Assembly: GCA_011317545.1 (NCBI GenBank)
Contig: WUJK01000013.1
Location: forward strand, 558,001-622,000
Origin: Coniella vitis
Taxonomy: Eukaryota; Ascomycota; Sordariomycetes; Diaporthales; Schizoparmaceae
Direction: 5' to 3'
Length of the DNA stretch: 64,000 bases
Shown: positions 32,759-44,779 of the stretch, in pieces
How the letters are laid out: every line of letters begins with the position of its first letter
How positions within the stretch are numbered: the stretch's first letter is position 1
Made by a program: the position numbers and the translations under genes
The notes under the pieces: generated by a model
Databases searched by the model: none
What the model saw: the letters and a program-made list of their open reading frames with translations, nothing else
Told to the model about the DNA's origin: nothing

Positions 32759-35700
32759 TCAAAACCCCCACTCTTTCAACCACTTTAGCATGAGACCCTC
32801 CGTAATAGGCCCAGAAGTCCGAAGTGTTGGACTGAGCTTCTGCGCCTCATCTGTCGCATAAATAACTCCTTGAACGGCACTTAAGCCACCGCTCTCACTT
32901 ATGTCGCGATAGAAGTCCAAAATCTTCAATGCGGGCCGAGACTCGATATCGGCTCTGTTCTGTAGGCTTGTTTTTTCCACTTCCGCTGTCCATTCATTCA
33001 TGCTCACCTCCTCGATTTGGTTGTCATTATCGAGTGCCCCTTTCAAGGTCGGGAGCAAGTCCGCCCAGGGACGTCGAGAGGGGTTGACGAGGTGGTAAAT
33101 GCCCGATGAACCATCGCTGCTAGTGGAAGGAGCTTGGCTCAATTCGCAGACCACCGAGGCAAGTATGTCGACTGGAATCCAATCAATAGCTCCCATAGCA
33201 CTGCTATTAGGAATCTTGTTGATGCTCTTGCATGTTCTCAACATCAGAGGGAACCATTCATTCAGGTTCCACGTAGCTCCTTCGAATGCTGGCCCTGCAA
33301 TCTGTCCCACTCTGAGGATAGATATATCGATACTGATATGCGTCCGTGCCGCAGCAAGAATATGCTCGGCTACTGCTTTCGACTCCGCATAGCCTGTGGA
33401 CCCGGCGGCTTCAAGACCTGGCGGCAGAGACTCTGGGATTGTAGCCAACTCAGGGGAGAGACTTGGCCATTCGCCGATTGACGAAATGGATGATATGAAA
33501 ACAATGCGGGGACGATGCGAGCTTGCTGCACTGAAGTCAATGAGGTTCCGTACGCCACGAATATGGACTTCTTCAAAGGAGTCTAGAGACTGGTTGAAAT
33601 CCACTTTCCAAGCGTTGTGGATGATGAGATTCGCTGTCTTTTGTAGCTTGCTGAGCACCGCTGGTGGAAGCCCAAGGCCTTCTTTGCCATACTGCGCCTG
33701 TTGGAACGAGACGCGCAAGCTGTCAATGTTTGGCGGAACGGACCAGGCCGTCAGAGCTGCTGTGACACGCTCCCTAGCGTTGGGAGACCGATCAAGACAA
33801 GTAATGTGCTCGATGTTTGGCTGAGCCAGGAGCTTCAGCAGAAGCTGCATCCCAAGTGAACCCGTGGAGCCAGTCAGAATAACGTGAAGCTTGGGCGGAA
33901 GACCTGACTGTTCCTGTTCTGAGGAGGGTTCGGGGAGATTCTTGCTATATCTCTCGACCATAGCTTGCATACTCTGAACACGGTCTCGAGAAGCCACTTT
34001 CTGATTTGACGGAGCTCCGTTTATATATGCATTAGTGATGGTATGAGCGAGACCAGCAATAGTCGGGCGCCGGTATATGAGTTTCATAGAGATCCAAGAG
34101 ACATCATGGTCTGGCTTGATGGACATGAGGCCTGCCTTGAGCAGCTTGACAATCTCTATAGTTTGAAGAGAGTCTAGGCCCTGGACAAAGAGATCATCTT
34201 CTGGGAGCTTGTTGTGGCCCGGGAATACGGACGCCACGACTTTCGAGACGAAGTCCAGGACAGTGTCAGTGTTGACCTCGGCTCCCAGCGTAATATCCTC
34301 AAGATTTCTGGACACATCGCGAGCATAGAGCTCAGCCAGCTCCTCTTGGTACTGCCGAATTGTAGTAGTCCTGACCACAGTCCCTTTCGGAGACCGCACG
34401 AAGCTTGTAGAAGCCGAACTGGCCAGTATCATGTCCTTTGTGATCCTCCCATGGGCAGGAGCTTGCTCATTGGCGCTCTCCACCGTCGGCCAGATGATAT
34501 CGATGATGGACTCGAGTGTCTGGCTCGGGTCCTTGAGCTCTATGATGAGAGCTGGCTGTGGGTGGCCTTGCCCAACGATGAGGGCGCCGGCGATTATGGG
34601 GTGTGCTGAGATCTGCACCTCGCTTGGGACCGGGTTGAATTTCTCTCCGTTGGAAAGGACAATGATGTCGTCAACACGGCCATGAAATGCCCATAACTCG
34701 GGTTTCGTGGGATGCTGCTTGAATAGGTCTTTTGTGCGCCAGACCTGGACGTCAGGGAAATTGGCAGATATGCTGCGAATTTTCTCCAGCTTTGGATTGC
34801 GGCGCATCGCCATCTCATACAGTCCATCCATGTACGGCTCCATGACAACTTCCTGCACGGGGTGCCACTCCAGATACGCCCAGTCCTCACGGCGAGGGAC
34901 CAGCGCTTGAATGGCTCCGGTCTCTGTTTGCCCATAGAACTGGCAGACGTCCGTCACCTGGCTCAGCGCCCTGCCTGCGTCCTGCGAGAGAGGCCCGCCG
35001 GCATACAGCAGGAACTTGAGGTTTTTGCACTTGTCGAGCCCGCCGGGCTCCTGGACCAGCTGCTCAGCGATGATGGGCGGGCAAAAGACGGACTTGAGCG
35101 GGAAACGGTCCATGATCTCGCTGAAAAGGTGGCCAGTAGGGGGCCGCGTCGGTGGGTTGAGGACCAGCTTTGCGTTCTGGTAGTAGATGGGCAGCAGGAC
35201 CATGGAGGAGAAGCCCGCAAGGTGGAATGGTGGGAAGGGGGAGAAGAAGGTTTCTTGCTGCGGAAAGTCCCACAAGGACCAATTCTGGTTGACGCGCCCA
35301 GGAACCGGGGTGAGGTTCCTGTCGTTGTCTCCAACGGCAAATGTTGCGTGGTTCATGATGATAGGCTTCGGGGCCCCCGTCGAGCCAGACGAGTGTAGGA
35401 CAAGAGCCGGGTCCCACTTCGTTGCTTCATAGTTCCTGTGCCACGGGACGTCCTCTGCAGCTGACTTGACCATATCATTGAGCGTGCCAATTTCAGGGAG
35501 TTCTAGGTCCAGCTTGTGCTGTTGCAAGGGCCGCACTACTGGCTCTACCTCTGGCGAGTGAAGCATGTAGCGGCATTGAGTTTGCTCAAGTAGCGATGCA
35601 TTCATCCATGCCGAGTTTTTGGGCGAGGGCAGCAAAAGCTAATTGATATCAGAGATTGGCCTTTTGAGAAGAAAGGGCACTAAGGCTAATTTATCTGACC

Positions 35701-35984
35701 TTGTAACCAGATTTAACCGCGGCCAGGAACACAACGACATAACGGAGATCGCCCGGGCCAATGTAGGCCAAGGTCTCGAAGGAGGGACTCGGACCCAGGG
35801 TCTTGCGAATCCACCCTGCCATGTAGTTCGCCGCCGTCGCGATATCCGAGAACGTGATGGTCCTGAATCCATCACTTATAGTGTTGCTACGAGGCTCGTA
35901 GGCGTAGGGGAGGTCTGGCTGATTCTTGGCTGTCTCATCGACCACCATTGGTAGCAGCCTTGCGCCATAAGGAGGGGGGGACAT
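32759..35984 (-). CDS. NRPS-like reductase, A-T-R architecture
   Basis: Adenylates a carboxylic acid, loads it on a carrier domain and reductively releases it as an aldehyde or alcohol, as alpha-aminoadipate-reductase-like fungal enzymes do; substrate unknown. Exons 35700-35984 and 32759-35638 with a 61-bp intron give 1054 aa, normal for A-T-R. Start MSPPPYGARLLPMVVDETA. The adenylation domain (about 15-500) has LVLHSSGSTGAPKPIIMNHA (phosphate loop), FYGQTETGAI and GRVDDIIVLSNGEKFNP. The thiolation domain has VQGLDSLQTIEI (phosphopantetheine Ser about 582). The reductase domain has HVILTGSTGSLGMQLLLKL (NADPH motif, about 685) and YAESKAVAEHIL (catalytic Tyr/Lys, about 844). No condensation domain. 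All key motifs are intact. Confidence 0.93.
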
Positions 35985-37217
35985 GTTGAACTTGGCAGAA
36001 ATGGTTCGACTGTAGGAACTCGGAAGAAAGATGAGTATGACAAAGAGGATTGATTTGTCTTTTCCGAAAGAATATCTTTCGAGGAGGGGCGAAGAGGCAA
36101 AGAAGAGGGCCTGGGTACCTATGGAAGAGAAACAATTCATCCAAAAAGCGCGTCTTGTTGTCAAGCTCAAGACGTCAGCGTAGCCACAACGAGGCTTTTG
36201 AGCAAAGGAGAGTAATTTGCTCGTTGACAATTCTCTCTCAAAGCTACGCACTCCACCTTATAAGTACGAGCAAATTAAGCAGTAGCCAGGACATGAGAGA
36301 CTGCCCCTCTTCGTTGTGACGTCCAACATCCCAACAGCCAGCATCAACCAACCCGCGTTTCCGCCGCTGCAGGGTATTTCTGCTCTCACTCATAGGCGAT
36401 GGGTATCAGGTACAAAGGGTGACCACCCACACATTTCACAACCGAAATTTAAATTCCACCCTTCTTCAGCCTAGAACTCTTCCGTCAAGAGTCAATATGC
36501 TTTTCAGATGTGAGTATCTTCACTTTGAAGTGGACTGGGCAGAGCCAAGTCAAGCCAGGAATCAGTATCCCTCATCCTCATGCTTGCCTACATTAGAAGT
36601 CCTCGTATGGCAGGATGCTCGACAGGGCGGCTAATTTGCAAGACCTCGAAGGTCCTCCGGGTAGCCTGTACGGATGGAAAGGTGATCATGATAAACCACG
36701 AAGTCAGAATGACAGTCTTGTTTCCCGCGGTTTATCAGTCTTTGAGGCGGTAGACCAGCGTGAAATGGCAACTCGGGCAGGAACTCGGATGCTCTTCATA
36801 CTCGAGTGATTCTGTTGATGGACTTGTCACTTGTCCAAATCGCAGACAAGTGATCATCGTATTCTGGTACCAAATTGAGATCTAGTGAGTAAGAACTACG
36901 AGCAATTGGCAAGGCAGCGCCCATCCATTACGACTCTGGTGCCCGCGACACTGTCGCACAAAGTGATGTACATCAAGTCAGCTTCTGCATGCTTGTGGAG
37001 CCATTGAACCAACGTCTTCCGCCCCCACGCATCAAGGCAGTGAGTGAGCGAGTGAGTGGGTGGCTGGTATCACGCACCCCGTGCGTCCCTCTCTTGCTGC
37101 TTTCCCACTCTTTATATGTCATTCATTCTTGTGAACATTACCAAAATCAACTCGAAGTCAGTTTCGTGCGCCCACACTTACACAACTCCTCAGATGCTGT
37201 GAGGTCGCTCCAACAAA
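35985..37217. other. Intergenic, divergent promoter region
   Basis: Separates the divergent NRPS-like and alpha/beta hydrolase genes. The frame upstream of the NRPS-like ATG is open to 36251 on minus, but homologues start at MSPPPYG. No other gene seen. Confidence 0.45.
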
Positions 37218-38204
37218 ATGGCACTCCCAACCGACAACACCACAAGATATCACGTCCTCCCAGATGGCCGCACCCTGTCATATGGCATCTACGGCCAAGA
37301 CAGCTCTGAAGCGCCCACAATCTTTTACTTTCACGGCCATCCCGGCTCCCACTTTGAAGCAGGCCCGCTCTCCGGCCCAGCCAAGGCCCATGGTCTGCGC
37401 ATCATCGCGCCAACCCGGCCGGGCTACTCGGGGTCCACACACGACCCAAAACGCACGCTCGTCTCCTTCGGAGCCGATGTGCTCGCTCTGGCAGACCACC
37501 TGCTCGTCCATCGTTTTGCTATCCTGGCCTTGAGCGGAGGCGGTCCCTACGCCCTGGCCTGCGTCGCAGCAACCAACAATGGCAACTTGTCGCACTACGC
37601 GATCCCTTCTGACCGTCTGGTCGGCGTTGGCATCATGAGCGGCCTCTTCCCTCCCACATTCGGCACCGCCGGCATGATGCTCTCCAACCGCATCCTCCTG
37701 AACGTAGTGGGCCCTTACCTTCCCACCTGGTTCGTGGCCAAGCTCTTCGACGGTGCTCTGGGGAAATCCGCGCGCACCAAAACCGTGCCGCAGCTGGAGG
37801 AGCAGATCGTTAACATGTACAAGAAATTCCCCGAGTCGGATCGGTTCGCCATGGAGAACGACGAAGGCGGGATCCGGACAGGCGTCATCAACGGCCTGCG
37901 CGGTTCCATGGCGACACCCGAGGGCGCGACGGGGGCAGCCATGGATCTCGCGCTGTACGCATGCGACTGGGGCTTCAACCTGGACGATCTGCCGATTGGC
38001 GGCCACGGGGATGCTAACAAGACGCCAGTCGTAGTCTGGCACGGTGGTCAGGATATCAACGTCCCAGTGGCCATGGTCAAGAAAGTGGCTGAGGCGGTGC
38101 CAGCGATAGACTGGAGGATCTACGAGGGTGAGGCGCATGTCAGCGTGGTCGTTCACAAGGCGGACGAGGTACTCACCACAGTGGCTGGCTTCTTGAAGGC
38201 CTAG
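37218..38204 (+). CDS. Alpha/beta hydrolase, 328 aa
   Basis: Predicted serine hydrolase (esterase, lipase or epoxide-hydrolase-like); substrate unknown. Single exon, 328 aa. The oxyanion HG motif is YFHGHPGSHFEAGPL (about 37-51). The nucleophile elbow is ALSGGGPYAL with Ser106. The acid is probably the Asp in HGGQDINVP (about 280) and the base the His in GEAHVSV (about 305). No signal peptide. It is divergent to the NRPS-like gene across 1.2 kb, which could mean a shared pathway, and lies 190 bp from a dead retrotransposon. Codon use is ordinary and no RIP-like damage is seen in the gene. Confidence 0.9.
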   Translation: MALPTDNTTRYHVLPDGRTLSYGIYGQDSSEAPTIFYFHGHPGSHFEAGPLSGPAKAHGLRIIAPTRPGYSGSTHDPKRTLVSFGADVLALADHLLVHRFAILALSGGGPYALACVAATNNGNLSHYAIPSDRLVGVGIMSGLFPPTFGTAGMMLSNRILLNVVGPYLPTWFVAKLFDGALGKSARTKTVPQLEEQIVNMYKKFPESDRFAMENDEGGIRTGVINGLRGSMATPEGATGAAMDLALYACDWGFNLDDLPIGGHGDANKTPVVVWHGGQDINVPVAMVKKVAEAVPAIDWRIYEGEAHVSVVVHKADEVLTTVAGFLKA

Positions 38205-38394
38205 ACTAGCGCGCAAGATGATGCTATCATGGACAGGGACGAGGACGACCGAGCTTCGTAATTTGATATCGCAAGGGTGATGATACCTCTGGGGTTCCGT
38301 TTGCAGTGCCCCGTGATCGTACTCTTGATATAGTATTGTTATGACCCATGAACATGCAGGTCACAAGAACAGGCCAGCGCAACCATATGCCAGC
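38205..38394. other. Junction between hydrolase gene and retrotransposon
   Basis: Short stretch of normal composition with no gene; base composition changes sharply after about 38410. Confidence 0.6.
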
Positions 38395-38792
38395 AAATCG
38401 GAACCTCAACGGACCGATGGGGATCTCTTATATAAGGAATACGGATAATATAATCAGGGTTAGGGTAGAGCCTATAAGAGATTACTATTACCTATCGGAT
38501 AATTAATAGGCAACTATAGGCATTAATAGGCTCGGATAGGCTATGTATTAATAAATAGGATAATAGAAGGATATAAGGACGATGGATTTCCTAGCTATTA
38601 GATAGTTTCCCTTATAGTCTTTAGTTATAAATCTAAGTATTATTTTATATAATAGGGTAATCCCTCTTAATTACTTATAATACTTAATATTACTCGATAA
38701 CGTACGAAGACTTAAAGGTAATACTTCCCTACCTACTAATATATAACTTATAGGTATTTCTAGAATCCGGGATTTAGGTAAGGATTATTATA
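38395..38792 (+). repeat. 5' LTR (398 bp)
   Basis: Aligns without gaps to 45616-46013. I count about 23 differences, all transitions. At most differences in the first 330 positions this copy keeps C or G where the 3' copy has T or A. It contains TTAGGG twice (about 38459-38471). Exact ends are uncertain by a few bases because no TG...CA termini are visible. Confidence 0.93.
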
Positions 38793-39179
38793 TTTTTATA
38801 ACTCTTATTTAGGATAATCTATATATACCTTTTAGGTAATATTAAGTATAATAATAACTCCTTAAACTCCTACCTTATCTACCTTAGGAGAAGGATATTA
38901 TTAGGTTATAATTTAGGAAGATATAATATACTAATTAATTAAATTTACCTAATAACTTATTATATTCTAATAAAATTAGGAATAATAGAATCGTATTATT
39001 TATAAATAGGCTTAATAGCTTAAATAATATTAAGCTATAGCTATTATACCCTTAATATCTATTATTTAAAATATTAGTAATAGCTATAAGATAAATAAAC
39101 TTATTATATATAACGGTAATTAGAAGATACTTTAAGGGTTCCTTACCTATTATAAGGCATATTTCCTATATAATATAGC

Positions 39180-39860
39180 TTAATTTACTACTAAACCCGA
39201 TAAAGTTATCCTAGCCGGTATATAATTCGAAAAGGATATATTTATCTAGTATAAACCCTTACTTCGTAATTATATTAAATACCTAGGTAACCTCGATTAA
39301 TATAAAACGATTATTAAGAATATATTCGATTTATTCGTAGGATTCGAATATATCTTTAAGGAAATATTTAATAATCTTAACGAAGAATAGACTATAGTAT
39401 AATAACTTATAAAACTTAAGTAGAATAAGTCTACTTTAGCTTATATAATCCGCTTTAAATAACTCTTAGTATACCTCCCTTAGGAAGATAAAAACCTTAT
39501 AAAATACTATTATAAAGGATTTAAGGATAAGGTTAAGGATAAAATCTCTAAATAGGATTAGCTTAAAGACTTTATAATATTTAATAATAACGCTATCCGT
39601 ATCGATAACCGTTTCTACGAAAGATATATAGAGAAAAGTAAGAAAGGAGGAAGTTATACTATATAGAGAAATTATACTAATATAAGATAGCGGATTTAAT
39701 AGATAACTAACTATAGCTTTTAGTAATAAGGTATAATAATTAGCGGTATAATATACTTAGGCCTTATAAAGCTCGATATAGCTTAGCGTAAACCTATAAG
39801 TAAGGAATACTTTAATTATAGTAAAATAGGCTACTTTATATAAGAGTACCGATAACCTAA
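39180..39860 (+). pseudogene. gag remnant of the chromovirus
   Basis: From 39241 a frame reads LLRNYIKYLGNLD, then IFDLFVGFEYIFKEIFNN, KGFKDKVKDKIS and AIRIDNRFYER, closely following Ty3/Gypsy gag (compare the usual DEVKDEL...AIRIDNRLYER). Interruptions are TAA/TAG at glutamine or tryptophan positions. Around 39804-39848 a CCHC zinc knuckle survives as EYFNYSKIGYFI-EY, in which each Cys and His codon has become Tyr by a RIP-type transition. Non-functional. Confidence 0.85.
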
Positions 39861-41189
39861 GAAACCTAGAGAATTTAAGAAAATCCCCGAAGGACGATAA
39901 GCTAATATTATAATATATAAGATTATAAACTCTATTCCTAGCTAAAACTAGTTTTTAAAGTAAATATCGGATAACCCCGATTATAAACTCCTTAATTAGA
40001 CCTTTTATTATAAGGATAATTATATAACGTATCTTTCGGTAAAGTAAAGCTTAGGATAATTCCCTTAGAAACCTTATAAGGAATAATAAATTATAATTAC
40101 CTAAAGGATACCCCTCCTAACGGATAACGGCTTATTTAAGAGGCTAGTAATAGAATAGTAAGCCTAGCTTATTAGGGAATACCCCTATTAGCGTAATATA
40201 AAAGGGTATAAACTACTTAACGAAATAGATATTTTATAGAGTAATATTACGGAAATTACGGAATAATAGGAAACGCTTAATATCGGTTAGAATATTAGCG
40301 CCTAAACTATTAATAAAGAAACGAGCTTAGAATTAGAAAGCTTTATAAATAAAGATATCGATAAAGGAGATATATACTACCTTATCTATAGTATTACCCT
40401 TAAGGAACTATTTAGGATAATAACCTATTAAAACGAAACCCCCCTTATATAAGAAAACGTACGAATTAATTATCTCTATAAAAAGTACTACTAGATCGTA
40501 TAGTTTACCTATATTATATATAATTATAGATAATACTTTAAATATAAGGTAACTAACGAATAGTTCCCTATACGTAAGATAGGGTATAATACTATTGCTT
40601 ATAACGACGATAATAGCGATTATTATAAAGTATTTAGAATAAGGGGAAACTATACTAATATTAGCCTTATATATAATACCCCCTACGGATATACTATACG
40701 ATAAATAAAATAGTACTAATATATAATACCTTAGTATATACTTTATATATAAGAAAAAGCGCTTAACTAGTATAGAATATATAAATAGAAATAAAGGGAA
40801 AAGCTTATAAAGCCCGTATATATAGAATCTACATATTATAGCTTCTATAAGTATATCGATTATATAGAATATCTAGCGGATAAAGCGTATACCTATTATA
40901 ACCTTAAAGATAATTAGCCCGGAGTATAAATTCCTTATATAAAAGAAGAAAATTAAGCGCGCTTATAATAATAAGCCGTAGTATATATACAATATAGAAT
41001 ATAATAAGCTAAAAACCTAGCTTAGATAATAGCCCTTAGAGTATAATAAGAATAATAAAACCTAAAAGGTAAGGATTGCTTATAAGGGATAATAAATAAT
41101 TAGGATTTATAATAAAGTCCCTCTATACGATAAATAGCTCGATATATAAATATTTAAAAATCGTAATATAAATTAACGATAAATATTAT

Positions 41190-41240
41190 ATAGTATTCCT
41201 AGATAGCGGAGTATAAAGAAACTTTATATCCCTAAACGTT
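41190..41240 (+). pseudogene. Aspartic protease active-site remnant
   Basis: The frame reads VFLDSGV-RNFIS, equivalent to the retropepsin LLDSGATRNFIS signature with a stop in place of one residue. It lies between gag and RT as expected for the element. Confidence 0.75.
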
Positions 41241-42029
41241 ATTAATAGGGAACGGATACCTTAGAAGAAGAAGATAGAACCTTATAAACTTAGTATTATA
41301 AAAGGTATAAAAGTCGCTTATAGCTAAGGTATTATCGATATAAAATCTAATTAATTACTAGTTATAATCTATAAACGTATAATATTAATAAACTTCGATA
41401 TTACGGATACCGTATAATATAAACTAATTTTAAGTATATTATAATTAAGAAAGGAAAATCCTCGAATCGATTAAATTAATAGCTATATTTTATAGGATAA
41501 AGCGGATATCTAAGAAACGGTTATAATTAAAGGCATAGGATCGGATTTAGTTACTAAGTAATACTTAGATAATAGGGGCTTAAACGAATTTATATATACC
41601 TCTAAATCGAAAAGAGCTAAAACGATAGCTACCCTAGGATATAATAAACCTCGATAGCTTATAAAGAAGAATCTAGTAATAATTAATACCTAATAGAAAA
41701 AGGAATATAATAGATTAGGATATAATATAATAGGATTCTATAGATAATAGGATATATTATTATAATAAGTTTAAAAAGGAACTAAGTATATATAATAATA
41801 TCTCCTTATAATAATAATTATATAAGATAAAGATATATTTAGAGACCTCTCCGGTATACTAAAAGAGTATCGGAAGTTTATAAAACTATTTTAAGGAAAA
41901 TTCGATAATAACCTATTAGAGTATAGCCTATATAACTACGAGATTCTATTTAAAGAAGGAGAATAACTAAAGTTCTTTCCTATCTATAGATTAGATAAGG
42001 ATAAACTTAAAGTATTTAGAAAATATATC

Positions 42030-42500
42030 GACGAAAACCTTAAGAAAGGCTATATTAAACCTTTATATTTACTAATAAGATACCTAATCCTATTTATACT
42101 AAAGAAAAACGGTAAATTATAACTATATATTAACTATCGGTAACTTAATAATATTATAATTAAGAATTAATACCCCTTACCTCTCTTTAAAGAACTTAAA
42201 GATAAATTTAGAGAAGCTTAATAGTTTATAGCCCTTAACCTTAAGGAAGAATATATATATATTCGTATTAAACCCGGAGAAGAATAAAAAATAGCGTTTA
42301 GAATACGCTACGGATATTTCGAATATCTTATTATACTATTCGAACTTATTAACGCCCCTATATTATTCTAGGAAATAATAAACTTTATCTTATATAAATA
42401 CCTCGATTATTTTATAATCGTTTATCTAAACGATATCCTTATTTACTTAAAGATATTCGAAGAATATTAGAAGTATATTACGATTATCCTATAAATCCTC
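42030..42500 (+). pseudogene. Reverse transcriptase remnant
   Basis: The frame reads LFILKKNGKL-LYINYR-LNN and IIIKN-YPL, the RPS...FVKKKDGTLRLCVDYRxLN block of Gypsy RT. At 42420-42450 VYLNDILIYL corresponds to the YLDDILIYS catalytic box, with the first Asp of the pair mutated to Asn by a G-to-A change. Dead. Confidence 0.9.
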
Positions 42501-42939
42501 TAAGATAATAAGATTTTAGTAAAGCTTATTAAATATAACTAGAATACCTAAGAAGTTAACTACCTCGGATATACTATTATATTAGGGTATATACGAATAT
42601 AGAAAAGATAAAGTATAGGTAGTTAGGGATTAGCTTATACCTTAGAATATTAAGGATATTAGAGCCTTTTTAGGCTATATTAACTTCTACCGATAATTTA
42701 TTAAAAACTATAATAATATTATAATACTATTTATAGAACTTACGAAAAAGGATATTACCTTTAATTAGAACGAATAGGTATAGAAAGCCTTTAGTATAAT
42801 TAAGGATATAATTATATTAGAACTAATCTTAATTAAAGTAGATTAAGATAAAGTTTTCGAAATTAAGATAAATATATTAGATTATATACTCGGTAGATAA
42901 TTCGGATAACGAGACGATAAAGGATAATTACGGATAATT

Positions 42940-43910
42940 AGTAACTTTAATAAAAAACTAAATAGACTAAAACTTAATTATAAAACGCCCGATTAGGAAC
43001 TTATAATAATAATAGAAGCCTTTAGGGAATAGCGATACTACCTTATCGGCGCGAAATAATAAATTCTTATATATACGGATTATAAGAATCTTTAGGTATT
43101 TACCTTAATAAAGTAATTTAATAAACGATAAGTTAGATAATACGAATTTCTATTAGAATTCGATTTTAAGATTATCTATTATAAAGGTAAAGAAAACGAA
43201 CGAATAAATACTCTTAGTAGATAATTAGATTATAAGGATAATAATAGTAAAGACTAAGATATTATAATAATCTTTAAGGAAGATTTAGAAGGTAACCTTA
43301 TTATATTATCTATTACTAAAGAACTTAACGTAATATTATATATCGAAGGAGAAATATTTAACCTTAATAGTATAATAATATTAGAATAAAACAACTATAT
43401 TAGAAGTATTTATAACGTATTAGTATATAAATACTAAGGAATTAGAGTAACTTATAAAAGGATCTAATATTATTAGAACCTATTAAACCTTAAGAAACGA
43501 GTTATAGATATCGTTAATAATTATAATATATATAAATAAAATAAGATAGAACGATATAAACCTTATAAACTATTATAACCTCTATTAATACCTATAATTA
43601 TTTAGTTATCTATTAGTTTAGACTTTATTATTAAGCTACCCCTTTTATAAAAACCCTTAACTTAGATATAATATAATAGTATCCTAATAATAGTTTATAA
43701 ACTAAATAAGTATATATACTTCCTACTATATAAAGAAAGTAGTATTATAGAAGAACTTATATATATATTCCTCCGTATTATTATCGCTAACTACGGAATA
43801 CCTTAGGAAATTATATTAGATAGAGATAGAAAGTTTATATTAAAATTCTAGATCTTACTTACTAAATACCTCGGAACGATATAATATATATCTATAGTAT
43901 TTTATCCTTA
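42940..43910 (+). pseudogene. RNase H and integrase core remnants
   Basis: Around 43060-43100 LIYTDYKNL matches the RNase H VFTDHKNL block. Further on, DFIIKLPL and SILIIVYKLNKYIYFL (about 43620-43730) match the integrase core MDFVVGLP...DAILVVVDRLTKYAHF, and P-EIILDRDRKFILKF (about 43800-43850) matches the second catalytic Asp region. The RT, RNase H, integrase order is that of Ty3/Gypsy, not Copia. Confidence 0.87.
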
Positions 43911-44489
43911 GATAAACGGATAAATAGAATATATAAATTAGATTATAGAATAATACCTATAATATTATATTAACTACGAATAAAATAATTAGGTCGAACT
44001 TTTACTAACTATATAATTCGCTTATAATAATATAGATATAACGAGTATAGAAAAATTACTATTCTTCCTACTCTATAGATATAACCCTACGGTATATTAT
44101 AAAATATTACTAGGTAGAAATATAGAAATAGTAGACTAATACGCTAAAAGAATTAAGTAATTATATAAAGATATTTAATATATACTTTAGAATATTAAGG
44201 AATAAATAATAAAATACGCTAATTAGAAAAGGATTAAAGGATTAATCCTATAAAAGGGAGATAAAATCTACCTTAATTATAAAAATATTAAAACTATTAA
44301 ACCTAGCGATAAACTCGATTATAAAAAACTCGAACCTTATAAAATTATATAATAGATTTCGCTAGTTAATTATAAACTCGAAATCCTATATATACGCTTA
44401 TACCTAGTCTTCTATATTTTACTCCTAGAATTAGTATTAGTAAACGTAGAACTCTTATATAATATAGATATTATCGAACTAAAATAAGT

Positions 44490-44605
44490 ATAATACGAAG
44501 TTAAATAGATTCTCGATTTATATAAATACGGACGCGGAAAATAATACCTTATTAAATAGAAAGGATATAATAACTTAGAAAATACTTAGGAACTATTAAA
44601 GAATA
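44490..44605 (+). pseudogene. Chromodomain remnant at the pol C-terminus
   Basis: The frame reads YEVK-ILDLYKYGRGK-YLIK and KGYNNLENT-EL, the chromodomain pattern YEVEKILDxRxRGRGxxYLVKWKGYxxxxxTWEP with stops at Gln/Trp codons. This places the element among chromoviruses, whose chromodomain directs integration to heterochromatin. Confidence 0.88.
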
Positions 44606-44666
44606 TATACCTAGACCTTATTAAAGAATACGAAAATAAAAAGCTATTATAGCCTTAGATAGAGAA

Positions 44667-44737
44667 GGTATTATAGGGAATCGAACCCCGGACCTCCTAA
44701 TAAGAAACTAGGAGCTCTAACTACTAAGCTATAAGAT
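44667..44737 (-). tRNA. tRNA-like sequence, probably degenerate
   Basis: On minus: D-arm GCTTAGTAGTTAGAGC, anticodon arm CCTAG-TTTCTTA-TTAGG, variable GGTCC region, T-loop GGGGTTCGATTCCC, total about 71 nt. The acceptor stem pairs at only about five of seven positions. The apparent anticodon is TCT, but base 37 is then T, which is unusual. Sits inside the 3' internal part of the chromovirus, antisense to pol. I regard it as a RIP-damaged tRNA gene or a tRNA-derived element rather than a working gene. Confidence 0.6.
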
Positions 44738-44779
44738 TATTTATATCTTTAACTATAATAGCTATCTATAGGAATAACT

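Noticed and set aside
38459..38475. Telomere-like TTAGGG repeats in the LTR
   Set aside because: Only two units and present in both LTRs as part of the element; not a telomere or interstitial telomeric array.
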